Source of the DNA: Paenibacillus sp. FSL K6-1330
GTDB lineage: Bacteria > Bacillota > Bacilli > Paenibacillales > Paenibacillaceae
Reading direction: 5' to 3'
NCBI RefSeq assembly: GCF_037976825.1
Contig: NZ_CP150269.1
Coordinates: 4,787,501-4,851,500, forward strand
DNA length: 64,000 nucleotides
Position numbers and translations under genes: made by a program
Shown here: positions 43,157 through 52,657 of the stretch, piece after piece
Numbering within the stretch: the stretch's first letter is position 1
Layout: the number at the start of each line of letters is the position of its first letter
Notes under the pieces: generated by a model
What the model saw: only the letters and a program-made list of their open reading frames with translations
Database searches by the model: none
What the model was told of the DNA's origin: nothing

Positions 43157-44436
43157 TACGGACTCACAACGATTGATACGGCCAATTGATCCCAATCGAC
43201 ATGCTCCTGCAGGCGGCGATTTACATCATCAATGGTAATCGATTCATAAACCGAAAGAACCTTGAAGAAATCCACCCCGCGGAATTGATAGCGAGTGAAT
43301 TCATGAGCAATGTTTTCCGGGGAATTGAGCATACGCAAGTATCCGCCCATTTTCTTTTTGCGGGCACGTTCAAAGTCGGAGACCTGAAATCCGGTTGCCT
43401 TTAGCTTATCCACCTCTGTGCGGATGCGCTCAAGCAGTTGATCCGGATCCTTCGTATCTCCGCCAACCGCAGAGAACGCATACTGGGGTGAACTGTTATA
43501 CTCATGGCCGAAGCTGTCGGAAATCAAATCTTCGTCATATAGCTGCTGATACAATTCCGTACTGGATCCGAACAGGAGATCCATCATCAGCTTCGTTGTC
43601 AAATCGCGTCGCAGCTGCTCCTCGGCCGTTAAACCGATCTGCTTCTCCTTGAAGCCGAACAGGCATTTCGGAAGTGATACAGCCAGGCGGCTCTCTCTCC
43701 GCTTCTCTTCAACTCCCTGCGGCTCCGGATCGAATAAACGCTCAATGGAGCCTTGCTTCTCATACGATTTCGCGGCTTGATTTGAACGAATCAGGTTCAT
43801 CGTTTCTACAGGATCTACGCCACCCACCACGAACAGCAGCATGTTGCTCGGGTGATAAAACGCATTGTAGCACGTATACAGATCTTCCTTCGTAATCGTC
43901 CCGATGGATTCAACCGTACCGGCAATATCAATATGCACCGGATGCACCTTATACATCGCTTCGATCAAACCGAAGTATACGCGCCAATCCGGATTGTCCT
44001 GGTACATGTTGATTTCCTGGCCGATAATCCCTTTTTCCTTCTCCACGTTCTGATCGGTAAAATAAGGGTTCTGCACGAAATTGATCAGTGTCTCCAAATT
44101 TTCATGGATGTTCTCCGTGGCAGAGAAGAGATACACGGTCTGGTCAAAGCTTGTAAATGCATTCGCCGAGGCACCGTTCGAGGCAAACTTGGCAAAAATG
44201 TCGCCTTCCGGCTCCTCAAACATTTTGTGCTCGAGAAAATGCGCAATGCCATCAGGTACGCGAGTTTCGGACTCGCCTTCGACCTTGAAATGGTTATCCA
44301 CCGAACCGTATTTGGTTGCGAAGGTCGCATAAGTTTTCTGGAAGCCGGGTTTAGGCAGCACGTACACGTGCAGCCCGTTATCCATCACTTCGTAGTACAG
44401 CGTCTCCTGCAGGTTGTCATAATGAATGCTCTCCAC
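43156..44436 (-). CDS. ymfH: M16-family zinc protease (YmfH)
   Basis: 426 residues. Zinc-binding inverted motif HFLEH is present (IAHFLEHKMFE), with the downstream Glu region, so it is the catalytic member of the pair. GTG 44436 starts it; AAAGGAGG lies eight bases upstream, inside the end of the preceding gene. It pairs with the ymfF product, and in B. subtilis these were linked to peptide processing. The substrate here is unknown. Confidence 0.9.
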   Translation of the reverse strand: MESIHYDNLQETLYYEVMDNGLHVYVLPKPGFQKTYATFATKYGSVDNHFKVEGESETRVPDGIAHFLEHKMFEEPEGDIFAKFASNGASANAFTSFDQTVYLFSATENIHENLETLINFVQNPYFTDQNVEKEKGIIGQEINMYQDNPDWRVYFGLIEAMYKVHPVHIDIAGTVESIGTITKEDLYTCYNAFYHPSNMLLFVVGGVDPVETMNLIRSNQAAKSYEKQGSIERLFDPEPQGVEEKRRESRLAVSLPKCLFGFKEKQIGLTAEEQLRRDLTTKLMMDLLFGSSTELYQQLYDEDLISDSFGHEYNSSPQYAFSAVGGDTKDPDQLLERIRTEVDKLKATGFQVSDFERARKKKMGGYLRMLNSPENIAHEFTRYQFRGVDFFKVLSVYESITIDDVNRRLQEHVDWDQLAVSIVVSP

Positions 44437-44439
44437 CGG

Positions 44440-45720
44440 CTATTCCTCCTTTTGACCTTTCAGGAAATAGATCGTATCCAGCGAAAATGCCGCAGCCGCC
44501 TGCTTCACATCATCCACTGTAATGCCTTCCACCTGCTGCAGCAGCTCATCCGGCGTACGTTCCCGGCCTGACAGCGTTCGGTTGAAGTCATAGGCAATCA
44601 TCTCAAAGGCCGAATCCTGCATTTCCTTAATTACGTTGCGAATCATCGCTTTCGTTTGGGTCATTTCGATATCCGTAATGGCACCCTTAGCCATGTCATC
44701 AAGCTGCTGGCGAATAATTTGGACGGCTTTCTCGAAATTTTGAACTTCGATGCCGGACTGAATGGTAGCAATCCCTTTATGACCGTCATATCGGGACGAC
44801 GCGTAATACGCCAGACTTTCCTTCTCCCTCACGTTAACGAATAGCTTTGAATGCGGGTAACTTCCCAAAATCCCGTTATACATGAGCGCAGCGGCATACT
44901 CATCATCGCCGTAAGTAATCGTGCTTCTCAGGCCCATGTTGAGCTTGCCTTGATTAATGTCCAGCTTCTCCACAACCGTCTGCGTCTCGCTCGCGACCGT
45001 TCGTGTGGTGGAAGGGACATAATCCTTACTTCCGGTTCGGTTCAGTTTAAAATGCTCCTCTACGAGCTTCTTCACCTCATCCAAACTTGTATCGCCAACT
45101 ACATACAGATCAAGAACAGATTCATTAAGCCAATTCTGATAGGACTCATACAAGCCTTCCGGCGTGATACCGTCAAGATCCTTCCGTTCTCCTAACGGAT
45201 GCAATCGATACGGTTCGTTCTTGCACATGACCTCAATGCAGCGTTCCGCGGCGTAACGAATCTTATCATTGACGATGGACTCCAGCTTCTTGCGGACCGT
45301 ATCACGCTCGGTCTGTACATAAGATTTGCGGAATGCGCCATTCTCTAGCACAGGCTGGGTGAAAGCTTCACCCAAAAAAGCAAATGAAGAGCGCAGCAGG
45401 CTCTCCGGACTCTTAACAAAAGAGTCATTGATCGTATCCATGCGAAAGTGTACGATCTGATAATCGCCACGCTTATACACGTCAAATCCAAATCCGGCGC
45501 CATATAACTGCTCCAACTGCTCTCGGAATGCTCTTGTTTCCGGGTATGAAACAGTTCCTCTGCGCAGCACAAAAGGTGTAAGCGCGGTCGAGGTCACGGT
45601 TTCTTCTGCTAATGGACTTCCGGCGTAAAGCGATATCGCAAATGTCTTGAATCGGTTGGTCGGCAACACGTGAATTCGTATTCCTCCGGCCATACCGTGT
45701 TCAAATTCCGTTTTCGTCAA
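44440..45720 (-). CDS. ymfF: M16-family protein without the zinc motif (YmfF)
   Basis: 426 residues with the same length and fold signals as ymfH (GGIRIHVLPTNRFKT at the start, and RSTITYGDDEYAAALMYN with GSYPHSKLFVNVREKESLAYYA). The HxxEH zinc motif is absent, so it is the non-catalytic partner of a heterodimeric M16 protease. TTG 45720 is used, with AAGGGG about ten bases upstream. It is the first gene of the ymf operon. Confidence 0.88.
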   Translation of the reverse strand: MTKTEFEHGMAGGIRIHVLPTNRFKTFAISLYAGSPLAEETVTSTALTPFVLRRGTVSYPETRAFREQLEQLYGAGFGFDVYKRGDYQIVHFRMDTINDSFVKSPESLLRSSFAFLGEAFTQPVLENGAFRKSYVQTERDTVRKKLESIVNDKIRYAAERCIEVMCKNEPYRLHPLGERKDLDGITPEGLYESYQNWLNESVLDLYVVGDTSLDEVKKLVEEHFKLNRTGSKDYVPSTTRTVASETQTVVEKLDINQGKLNMGLRSTITYGDDEYAAALMYNGILGSYPHSKLFVNVREKESLAYYASSRYDGHKGIATIQSGIEVQNFEKAVQIIRQQLDDMAKGAITDIEMTQTKAMIRNVIKEMQDSAFEMIAYDFNRTLSGRERTPDELLQQVEGITVDDVKQAAAAFSLDTIYFLKGQKEE

Positions 45721-45807
45721 GGTCCATATCCCCTTACATCATGGATTGTCGTTGCCATAATTTACTTCATAGATAACTTTCATTCTAACCCATTCCAAAG
45801 TGAAGAA

Positions 45808-45832
45808 GCAACCGAAGACAGGCCCCGGTTGC
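45808..45832 (-). terminator. possible terminator of sleB
   Basis: GCAACCG and CGGTTGC form a short stem with a long loop, about 15 bases after the sleB stop. The T-run is weak. Confidence 0.45.
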
Positions 45833-45845
45833 TGTTGTTTGCGGC

Positions 45846-46658
45846 TTACATACAGAAGATATGTTGACCGATGGTTTTGACTTGAGGGCGGGTCCATATC
45901 CATGGCGAGGTCGCTGTTTTCGGATTAAAGTAATACAGACAGCCCCCTGTCGGATCCCAGCCATTTAGCGCCTGCTCTACGGCTTTCCGCGCCTGCTCGT
46001 TCGGCTCAAGCCATATTTGACCGTCAGCTACAGCGGTAAAGGCTCTCGGCTCAAATATAACCCCATGCGGCGAGTTAGGGAAGCTTGGAGATTTCACTCG
46101 ATTGAGAATAACCGCCGCTACGGCAACCTGGCCTTCGAACGGTTCTCCGCGCGCTTCACCATAAACGGCATTCGCCATGATCCTTAAATCATTGTCTGAA
46201 AGTCCCATGGTATTCGAAGAGGCTAAGTTGTTATTGCCGCCTTCCTTGTTGGAGGTACCGCCGCCCGCACCGGCCGCTGCTCCGCCCCCACCTTCATGAA
46301 GCTTCGGAGCGGTCGGACGGAAATCCTTGGTTGCATTATACAGTTTAAGCTTGACCTTCGGACCTACGATACCGTCAACCTTCATGCCAAACTCCGATTG
46401 GAACCATTTAACGGATCCTTGGGTTTTGGAACCGAATACGCTATCGATTTTGCCATGATAAAAGCCCAGGTATTTCAGACGGCCTTGCAGCTCATACACA
46501 TCTTCGCCGGTAGAACCAAATTTGATGGTCTGCTGGCTAAAGGTTGGCAAAGCTTCCTGAAGATTTGAATGATCTGCTTTAAGGCCTCCCTGAGCGAAGA
46601 CAACGGCAGATAACAGGATCGCAATGCTGATCAGAATCCAGATTCTTGAGTTTTTCAT
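45846..46658 (-). CDS. sleB: spore cortex-lytic enzyme SleB
   Basis: 270 residues. Signal peptide (NSRIWILISIAILLSAVVFA), a peptidoglycan-binding domain (GSTGEDVYELQGRLKYLG, GKIDSVFGSKTQGSVKWFQ) and the catalytic SleB domain (RIMANAVYGEARGEPFEGQVAVAAVILNRV, with the catalytic Glu in YGEARGE). It degrades spore cortex on germination. ATG 46658 is used, with AGAAAGG upstream. No ypeB follows, although in Bacillus the two are usually adjacent. A sigma-G promoter precedes it. Confidence 0.93.
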   Translation of the reverse strand: MKNSRIWILISIAILLSAVVFAQGGLKADHSNLQEALPTFSQQTIKFGSTGEDVYELQGRLKYLGFYHGKIDSVFGSKTQGSVKWFQSEFGMKVDGIVGPKVKLKLYNATKDFRPTAPKLHEGGGGAAAGAGGGTSNKEGGNNNLASSNTMGLSDNDLRIMANAVYGEARGEPFEGQVAVAAVILNRVKSPSFPNSPHGVIFEPRAFTAVADGQIWLEPNEQARKAVEQALNGWDPTGGCLYYFNPKTATSPWIWTRPQVKTIGQHIFCM

Positions 46659-46704
46659 GCTGCGCTCTACCTTTCTCTTGTGGTTTAACAAGCCTCGCTA
46701 CCGT

Positions 46705-46735
46705 TATTATGACATGCCTGCCAGTTTCCTATGCA
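46705..46735 (-). promoter_or_regulatory. sigma-G promoter of sleB
   Basis: On the minus strand TGCATA (46735-46730), 18 bases, CATAATA (46711-46705). Both boxes match the sigma-G consensus (TGmATA, CATwmTA), fitting forespore expression of sleB. Confidence 0.75.
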
Positions 46736-46787
46736 CCTGTTCGGGAGAGGAGCGAACGAAGACGGCACATCATTGAAACACAAAGAG

Positions 46788-46812
46788 AGCTGTTCCTCTA
46801 AGGAACAGCTCC
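46788..46812 (-). terminator. intrinsic terminator of the hexuronate cluster
   Basis: GAGCTGTTCC and GGAACAGCTC form a 10-bp perfect stem about 40 bases after the GH105-like stop. Confidence 0.8.
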
Positions 46813-46849
46813 TTGTCGTTCGGAGTAGAGTTAACGATCCTGCGCCGAT

Positions 46850-47962
46850 TTATTCAGATGTTCTGCCAAGTTCTACACACGCCATGACCAACGCTCCGAC
46901 CCCATGAAGATCATTCTCGCATTGCTGCCTTTCCACATAGTGCTTATAATCGCCGACACCTGTGCCGATGCAGATTTTAGGCATAACCAGATGCCCCTGA
47001 TCATTCATATATACGGATTGGGCCAGGCCAGTATATCCGTGTCTTGCGTGCGAGATCAGGGAAGAATCCAGGTAACCGAGACGGATTCCTTTGGCTAAGG
47101 TATATATGAAGAGACTGGAGCATGAGGTTTCCAGCCAATTGTCCTCCCGGCCCCCTTTATCTATAACCTGATACCACAGCCCGGTCAGTGGATCCTGATA
47201 ACGCACCAGCGCCTCACTTAATTCGCGGAGCACGACAGCCAGTTCTTCCCTCGCCGGATGATCCTCAGGCAGTAAATCAAGGAATTCCACGATCGACAGC
47301 GCGTACCAGCCTAACGCGCGTCCCCAAAATTCCGGGGATTGTCCGCTAACCGGATCTGCCCAGGGCATCGTTCTGCTCTCGTCCCAAGCATGATAAAATA
47401 ACCCGGTTGCCTGATCCTTGGTATGGGAACGCATCAGCCTCTCCTGGAACAGCACCTCGTCAAATAAATGCGGCTCGTTATACTGCTGCGCATATTTCAT
47501 CGTGAACACGCCACCCATATACAAGCCGTCCAGCCACATCTGGTAAGGATAGCGATCCTTATGCCAGTATCCTCCATCCGTGGTCCGATTCAGCGTAGAT
47601 AACAGACAGAGCAGTTTATCTGCGGCAGCCCTGTACCGATGTTCGGGACATACAGCATCCAGCTCCATCAGGAGTTGGCCCGCTTGAACGGAATCCAGCT
47701 CCCCCCGCTCCAGCAGCAGATTCCCGTTGGAGTCCACCAGATGATCGACATAACCCTTTACGTAATCCAAAAACTTTGACTCACCGCTAAATTTCCACAA
47801 TTGTGACATGCCAACCAGAAATACGCCCTGGTGGTAATGCCACCGCCCTGCAGGCGGCAGCTGCTCCGGCGAATACGTTCCCATGATCGATTGACAAGCC
47901 TTGGTGCCAAGTTGTAGGGGTGATAAGGTTAACGGTCCTTGCTGCTGAATAGGATTGGACAT
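46850..47962 (-). CDS. glycoside hydrolase of family GH88/GH105 type
   Basis: 370 residues. It shows the (alpha/alpha)6-barrel signatures of unsaturated glucuronyl/galacturonyl hydrolases: RWHYHQGVFLVGMSQLW, MWLDGLYMGGVFTMKYAQ (catalytic Asp region), GLFYHAWDES and EFWGRALGWYALSIVE. These release the unsaturated uronate from oligosaccharides made by pectate or rhamnogalacturonan lyases. No signal peptide, so it acts on imported oligomers. ATG 47962 follows GAGGAGG. It is the last gene of the galacturonate operon. Confidence 0.88.
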   Translation of the reverse strand: MSNPIQQQGPLTLSPLQLGTKACQSIMGTYSPEQLPPAGRWHYHQGVFLVGMSQLWKFSGESKFLDYVKGYVDHLVDSNGNLLLERGELDSVQAGQLLMELDAVCPEHRYRAAADKLLCLLSTLNRTTDGGYWHKDRYPYQMWLDGLYMGGVFTMKYAQQYNEPHLFDEVLFQERLMRSHTKDQATGLFYHAWDESRTMPWADPVSGQSPEFWGRALGWYALSIVEFLDLLPEDHPAREELAVVLRELSEALVRYQDPLTGLWYQVIDKGGREDNWLETSCSSLFIYTLAKGIRLGYLDSSLISHARHGYTGLAQSVYMNDQGHLVMPKICIGTGVGDYKHYVERQQCENDLHGVGALVMACVELGRTSE

Positions 47963-48007
47963 ATGTGCTCCTCCTCTTTTTTCTAACCATCGTTCCAACA
48001 ACTCACG

Positions 48008-49522
48008 CTATAAAATGACGCCATCCTTAAAAATGGATATTTCCCTGAAGCCATTGCGTTCATTTCTCGTCTGTTCAACACCCGAGGCTAATTGGACCAT
48101 ACGATTCATGAGTTCCTCATGGAGATCCTCCATGCTTTTGCCTTCCAGCAAAGCACCTGCATTAAAATCAATCCAATGCTTTTTGCGAGCGGCCAGTTCG
48201 GAATTGGTCGCGATTTTGATGGTGGGGACCGGGCCGCCAAACGGCGTCCCCCTACCCGTTGTGAACAGGACGAGATGGGCGCCCGCTGCAGCCAAGGCCG
48301 TAACCGATACGAGATCATTGCCTGGCGCTTCGATCAGGTTTAACCCCGGCTTTGTTGATCTCACGCCGTAACGGAGTACATCGGTCACCGTTGCATTTCC
48401 TCCTTTTTGAGTGCACCCCAGTGACTTCTCCTCCAGGGTTGTGATGCCGCCGTCTTTATTCCCTGGAGAAGGATTTTCATAGATTTCCTGTCCGTGCGAT
48501 ACGAAATATTGCTTAAAATTGTTAATCAGCACCGTAATATCCTTAAACACCTGTTCGTCGGCTGCCCGGTCCATCAGGATCGTTTCGGCTCCGAACATCT
48601 CCGGCACCTCCGTCAGCAGAGCTGTGCCACCGTGAGCGGTGATGGTATCTGCAATGCGGCCCGCCAGCGGATTGGCTGTAATGCCCGACAGACCGTCCGA
48701 ACCCCCGCATTTCAGTCCGACCTTCAGTTTGGAGAGAGGAACTTCCGTTCGTTTGAAAGTCTCGGCATATTCCACAAGCTCGGATATGAGGGACATGCCC
48801 TCCTCCAATTCATCCTCCATATCCTGAGCACGCATATACTTGATCCGTTTTCCGTCCTGCTCGCCAATCATGGCCTGCATTTGATCGATCTGATTATTCT
48901 CGCAGCCGAGCCCGATAATAAGCACGCCTGCCGCATTGCCATGCTGGGCCAGGGACGAGAGCAGACGCTGGGTATGGCTTAGATCATCTCCAAGCTGCGA
49001 GCAGCCGTAGGGATGCGGGAAGTGATAAACTCCATCAATGCCTCTCCCTTGAAACTGCTGGCCAGCCATACGCGCTAACAGCTCGCAGGTTTTGTTAATG
49101 CAGCCGACGGTGTTGATGATCCAAATTTCGTTTCGGATCCCAACCTCACCGCTTGATCTGATATACCCTTGGAACATCGAGGATTCCATAACAGTTGGTG
49201 AATCTTGAGGCACTGCTTTTGCACTAGGATTATACTGGTACTCCACTTCACCGGATAGTCCGGTTTTCAAATTGTGAGTATGGATCCATCGTCCCGGCAA
49301 AATGACTTCCTTCGCCAGTCCGATCGAATAACCGAATTTTAAAACATGGCTGCCCGGCTCTATCAATCGAAGAGCCACCTTGTGACCTTTTGGCACGCTC
49401 TCGGTTACCTCGATCGCATGCTCCTTCCCGTTCAGAAACCCGATGGCATGTTCTCCTGCTGACAAAGGACGAAGCGCGATGCCTACATCATCCTTGTTGT
49501 GAAGTATGACGATGTCGCTCAT
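48008..49522 (-). CDS. uxaA: altronate dehydratase
   Basis: 504 residues. It dehydrates D-altronate to 2-keto-3-deoxygluconate. N-terminal SAF-like domain (DDVGIALRPLSAGE, PKGHKVAL) and the long catalytic domain with TVGCINKTCELLARM, HPYGCSQLGDD, GLGCENNQID, KCGGSDGLSGITANP. The ATG overlaps the uxaB stop (ATGA), indicating translational coupling. It follows uxaB in the operon. Confidence 0.93.
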   Translation of the reverse strand: MSDIVILHNKDDVGIALRPLSAGEHAIGFLNGKEHAIEVTESVPKGHKVALRLIEPGSHVLKFGYSIGLAKEVILPGRWIHTHNLKTGLSGEVEYQYNPSAKAVPQDSPTVMESSMFQGYIRSSGEVGIRNEIWIINTVGCINKTCELLARMAGQQFQGRGIDGVYHFPHPYGCSQLGDDLSHTQRLLSSLAQHGNAAGVLIIGLGCENNQIDQMQAMIGEQDGKRIKYMRAQDMEDELEEGMSLISELVEYAETFKRTEVPLSKLKVGLKCGGSDGLSGITANPLAGRIADTITAHGGTALLTEVPEMFGAETILMDRAADEQVFKDITVLINNFKQYFVSHGQEIYENPSPGNKDGGITTLEEKSLGCTQKGGNATVTDVLRYGVRSTKPGLNLIEAPGNDLVSVTALAAAGAHLVLFTTGRGTPFGGPVPTIKIATNSELAARKKHWIDFNAGALLEGKSMEDLHEELMNRMVQLASGVEQTRNERNGFREISIFKDGVIL

Positions 49523-51030
49523 GTCTCGATCAGCTCCATTTCTTCGATATAGCTGCTTACAACTTCATGAAGATGGGATATCCGGTTCAAATCCTCGCCC
49601 CATAAAGCCTGATTGCCAAGAATGGATGCCACAAGCTGACGTATACTCCATTCCCCGTCTTCTACCTTTTGCCACGCTTGGTAAAATGTCATCAGGCTGT
49701 CCGGATCATCTCTTAACAGCATCTGTTTACCGTCAAGACACGTTCCGTACCACTGCCCCTCGACCGATTTGGCATGATACAGACGGATCAAGGAGGCCAA
49801 TCCCCGAGTCATGAGGCTTGGGAGCGTGTTGTGCGAACTGACATATTCCTTTAAGCTTGGCAAAAGCCTCACCTTGAACTTGGAGATGCTGTTCATGGCA
49901 ATATCCTGGAGCTTGTGCCGAAGAAAGGGATTGCGGAATCGCTCCCATACAGATATGGCATATGCCGTAACCTCTTCCAACGGGAGAGGCACCAAGGGGA
50001 CGATCTCTTGCAGCATTGCGTCGCGAATGTCTTTTCCCCATTCCGTGCTTTCTGCGATCTCTTTCACTTCAGTGAAACCATGAAGCAAACCGATGGAAGC
50101 CATCAGCGTATGCGTTCCATTCAATATTCTTACCTTTCTCACTTGATACGGGGTCAGATCGGGTACCCATCTTGCCTGGAGACCCGCTGACTGCAGGGGC
50201 AGCCTGGACTCCAATGACGAGTCGCCCTCAATAGCCCAGAAATAATAGGGCTCAGCCGTGTTCAACAATCGGTCTTCATAACCCCATTGGTCAAAATAGC
50301 GCTCAGCCTCTTCCGGATAACCGGTTACGATCCGGTCCACAAGTGAGTTCAGAAACAGGTTGCACTCCTCGATCCAGCTCTGAAAAGACGGCGAAAGGCC
50401 CCAATCCTCTGCATGCCGCAGCACAATCGAGCGCAAGATGTCCCCGTTTCGTTCCAGCAGCTCGCATGGGAGGATCAACAGGCCCTTGTCCGGCGAGCCT
50501 TCATAACACTCATAACGCCGATATAAAAGCATAGTCAGCTTTGCGGGGAATGACATCGGTGGTTCCGACGGATTCCAGTCACTGAGCTGATAATCGAGAC
50601 CAGCTTCCGTTGTATTGGAGACTACGATCTCCAGGGAATCCAGCTCGGCGATCCTTAAGAAATTCTCCCATTCCGCATAAGGATCTATGATCTTTGAGAA
50701 CACCGGGATCCACCGTTCTTCTTCTATCTTCCGTCCATCCTGGATACCTCGGGTCAGCAAACCGTAAATCCCTTCCTGCTCTCGAAGCTGCTCCAGCTTG
50801 CGTCGTCCCCCTGGTCTTGGCTGACTGACGGCAACGCTCCCTTGAAATAACCCCTGCCGGTTGCATTCATAGATCATCCAATCGAAGAACCCTCTAAGAA
50901 AGTTGCCCTCGCCGATTTGAAGCACCTTAACAGGGTAATTCAACATGTCCAAGTGGTTCTGCTGTTGTAATTGTAAAAAATCCCGTCCTATCAACTTCAG
51001 CGCTCGGCTACGGTCTGTGTTTGCATCCAT
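49519..51030 (-). CDS. uxaB: tagaturonate reductase (altronate oxidoreductase)
   Basis: 503 residues of the mannitol dehydrogenase family: VLQIGEGNFLRGFFDWMIYECN (NAD-binding start), VVSNTTEAG, RIVTGYPEEAE and VRILNGTHTLMASIGLLHG with the catalytic Lys/His region. It converts tagaturonate to altronate. ATG 51030 is used, eight bases after the uxaC stop; a frame to 51120 overlaps uxaC and is not used. Confidence 0.9.
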   Translation of the reverse strand: MDANTDRSRALKLIGRDFLQLQQQNHLDMLNYPVKVLQIGEGNFLRGFFDWMIYECNRQGLFQGSVAVSQPRPGGRRKLEQLREQEGIYGLLTRGIQDGRKIEEERWIPVFSKIIDPYAEWENFLRIAELDSLEIVVSNTTEAGLDYQLSDWNPSEPPMSFPAKLTMLLYRRYECYEGSPDKGLLILPCELLERNGDILRSIVLRHAEDWGLSPSFQSWIEECNLFLNSLVDRIVTGYPEEAERYFDQWGYEDRLLNTAEPYYFWAIEGDSSLESRLPLQSAGLQARWVPDLTPYQVRKVRILNGTHTLMASIGLLHGFTEVKEIAESTEWGKDIRDAMLQEIVPLVPLPLEEVTAYAISVWERFRNPFLRHKLQDIAMNSISKFKVRLLPSLKEYVSSHNTLPSLMTRGLASLIRLYHAKSVEGQWYGTCLDGKQMLLRDDPDSLMTFYQAWQKVEDGEWSIRQLVASILGNQALWGEDLNRISHLHEVVSSYIEEMELIET

Positions 51031-51038
51031 GTTCTGAT

Positions 51039-52463
51039 CTATCTCCCTTCCATCCCGCCAAATCGGAAATAACTCTCTGCGTTGTTGTAACAAATATCCT
51101 GTACAATTCCCCCGAGCCATAGAAGATCATCCGGCGCTTCTCCCCGTGTAACCCACTCTCCGAGGAGATTGCACAGAATCCGCCGGAAATACTCATGCCG
51201 GGTATAGGATAAGAAACTTCTGGAGTCGGTCAGCATGCCGACAAAGCGGCTTAACAGCCCCATATTGCCTAGTTTGCTCATCTGGTCGACCATACCGTCC
51301 TTGGTATCGTTGAACCACCACGCGGATCCGAACTGAATTTTACCCGGAATGCCGTCGCCTTGAAAACTGCCGATCAGTGCTGCGAGAATATCGTTATCGC
51401 TTGGGTTAAGTGAATAGAGAATCGTTCTCGGAAGTGCCCGCTCTTGATCAAGCCGATCCATCAGCTTCACGAGCGGTACCGCAATTGAACTGTCGTGAAT
51501 CGAATCATAACCGGTATCCGGGCCCAACTCTCGGAACATCCGGGTGTTATTGTTGCGCTGGGCATTAATATGAAATTGCATGACCCAGCCAAGTTTTGCG
51601 TAGATTTGGCCGAGATAAAGCAGCGTATACGTTTTGAATTGTTCCTCCTCCTGACGGGAAACCCGCTCCCCTTTAAGCGCTTTCAGGAATATGTCAGCCG
51701 CTTGCTTCTCCGTAACCTCTTGATAGGGCACATAATCCAGCGCATGATCGGATACCCGGCCGCCAACCGAATGGAAAAACTTAGCCCGCTGCTCAAGTGC
51801 CTTCAGAAATACCGAATAATCCGTAATCTCCATCCGGCTTCGGTCCGCCAACAACTTCACCCAGGGCAGGAACGTCTCCCGGTTAATCTCCAGTCCCTTA
51901 TCCGGACGGAATGAGGGGAGCATCTGAAATCCGGTATCGCCTTCCTCCGCCAACTTGATATGATAATCCAGGTTATCCGTCGGATCATCTGTCGTACAGA
52001 CGACTTTCACACGGCTTGAAACGATCAATCCCCGGGTTGTCAAATCATGTTCCTGCAGTCGCTTGTTCGCCGCTTCCCATATCTGCGGAGCATTCTGTTC
52101 ATGAATAATATCCTTAATGCCAAACAGTCTTTGCAGCTCCAGATGAGACCAATGGAATAACGGATTGCCGATCGTCATCGGAACGGTGCGCGTCCAAGCC
52201 AAGAAGCGGTCATAATCGCTCACTCCCGGGCCGCTCGTGATATATGCCTCTTCCACTCCAGCGGCTCGCATTGCCCGCCATTTATAGTGATCGCCGTTAA
52301 TCCACGCTTCGGTCAAGTTCTCAAACCGGTGATTGTCATAGATCATTTTTGGACTCAGATGACAGTGGTAGTCGATGATTGGCATGTCTTTTGCATAATC
52401 GTGGTATAAGGTACGCGCAGTCTCGTTATTGAGCAAAAAATGTTCATCCATAAAAGATCTCAT
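51039..52463 (-). CDS. uxaC: glucuronate/galacturonate isomerase
   Basis: 474 residues. It isomerises galacturonate to tagaturonate, or glucuronate to fructuronate. Family motifs include PIIDYHCHLSPK at the N-terminus, VVCTTDDPTD, and WVMQFHINAQRNNNTRMF. The start is uncertain between ATG 52466 and 52463; GGCGGTG lies upstream of both. It is the first gene of the uxaC-uxaB-uxaA-GH105 operon, divergent from the AraC regulator. Confidence 0.93.
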   Translation of the reverse strand: MRSFMDEHFLLNNETARTLYHDYAKDMPIIDYHCHLSPKMIYDNHRFENLTEAWINGDHYKWRAMRAAGVEEAYITSGPGVSDYDRFLAWTRTVPMTIGNPLFHWSHLELQRLFGIKDIIHEQNAPQIWEAANKRLQEHDLTTRGLIVSSRVKVVCTTDDPTDNLDYHIKLAEEGDTGFQMLPSFRPDKGLEINRETFLPWVKLLADRSRMEITDYSVFLKALEQRAKFFHSVGGRVSDHALDYVPYQEVTEKQAADIFLKALKGERVSRQEEEQFKTYTLLYLGQIYAKLGWVMQFHINAQRNNNTRMFRELGPDTGYDSIHDSSIAVPLVKLMDRLDQERALPRTILYSLNPSDNDILAALIGSFQGDGIPGKIQFGSAWWFNDTKDGMVDQMSKLGNMGLLSRFVGMLTDSRSFLSYTRHEYFRRILCNLLGEWVTRGEAPDDLLWLGGIVQDICYNNAESYFRFGGMEGR

Positions 52464-52591
52464 CATAACACCGCCCATTTCTGTAGATTATCTACTATGT
52501 TACGGCATCATCAGTTGGATTTCTTCACGTTTATTGCGAAATTGAAGGATTATTCAACATATCTTGCTTTGTTTTGGTCAATAGAAGTTGC

Positions 52592-52597
52592 TACAAT
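52592..52597 (+). promoter_or_regulatory. possible -10 element of the AraC regulator gene
   Basis: TACAAT about 60 bases before the regulator start. No good -35 box is present, so this may be a weak or activator-dependent promoter. Confidence 0.3.
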
Positions 52598-52657
52598 ATA
52601 ACTGAAGAACTGGAATAGACCTGATCATGAAGGAATTGAAACGAAGCGGGGGCGATT

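Noticed and set aside
43852..44571. 239-codon plus-strand ORF
   Set aside because: Antisense shadow of the M16 protease genes, with no start signals.
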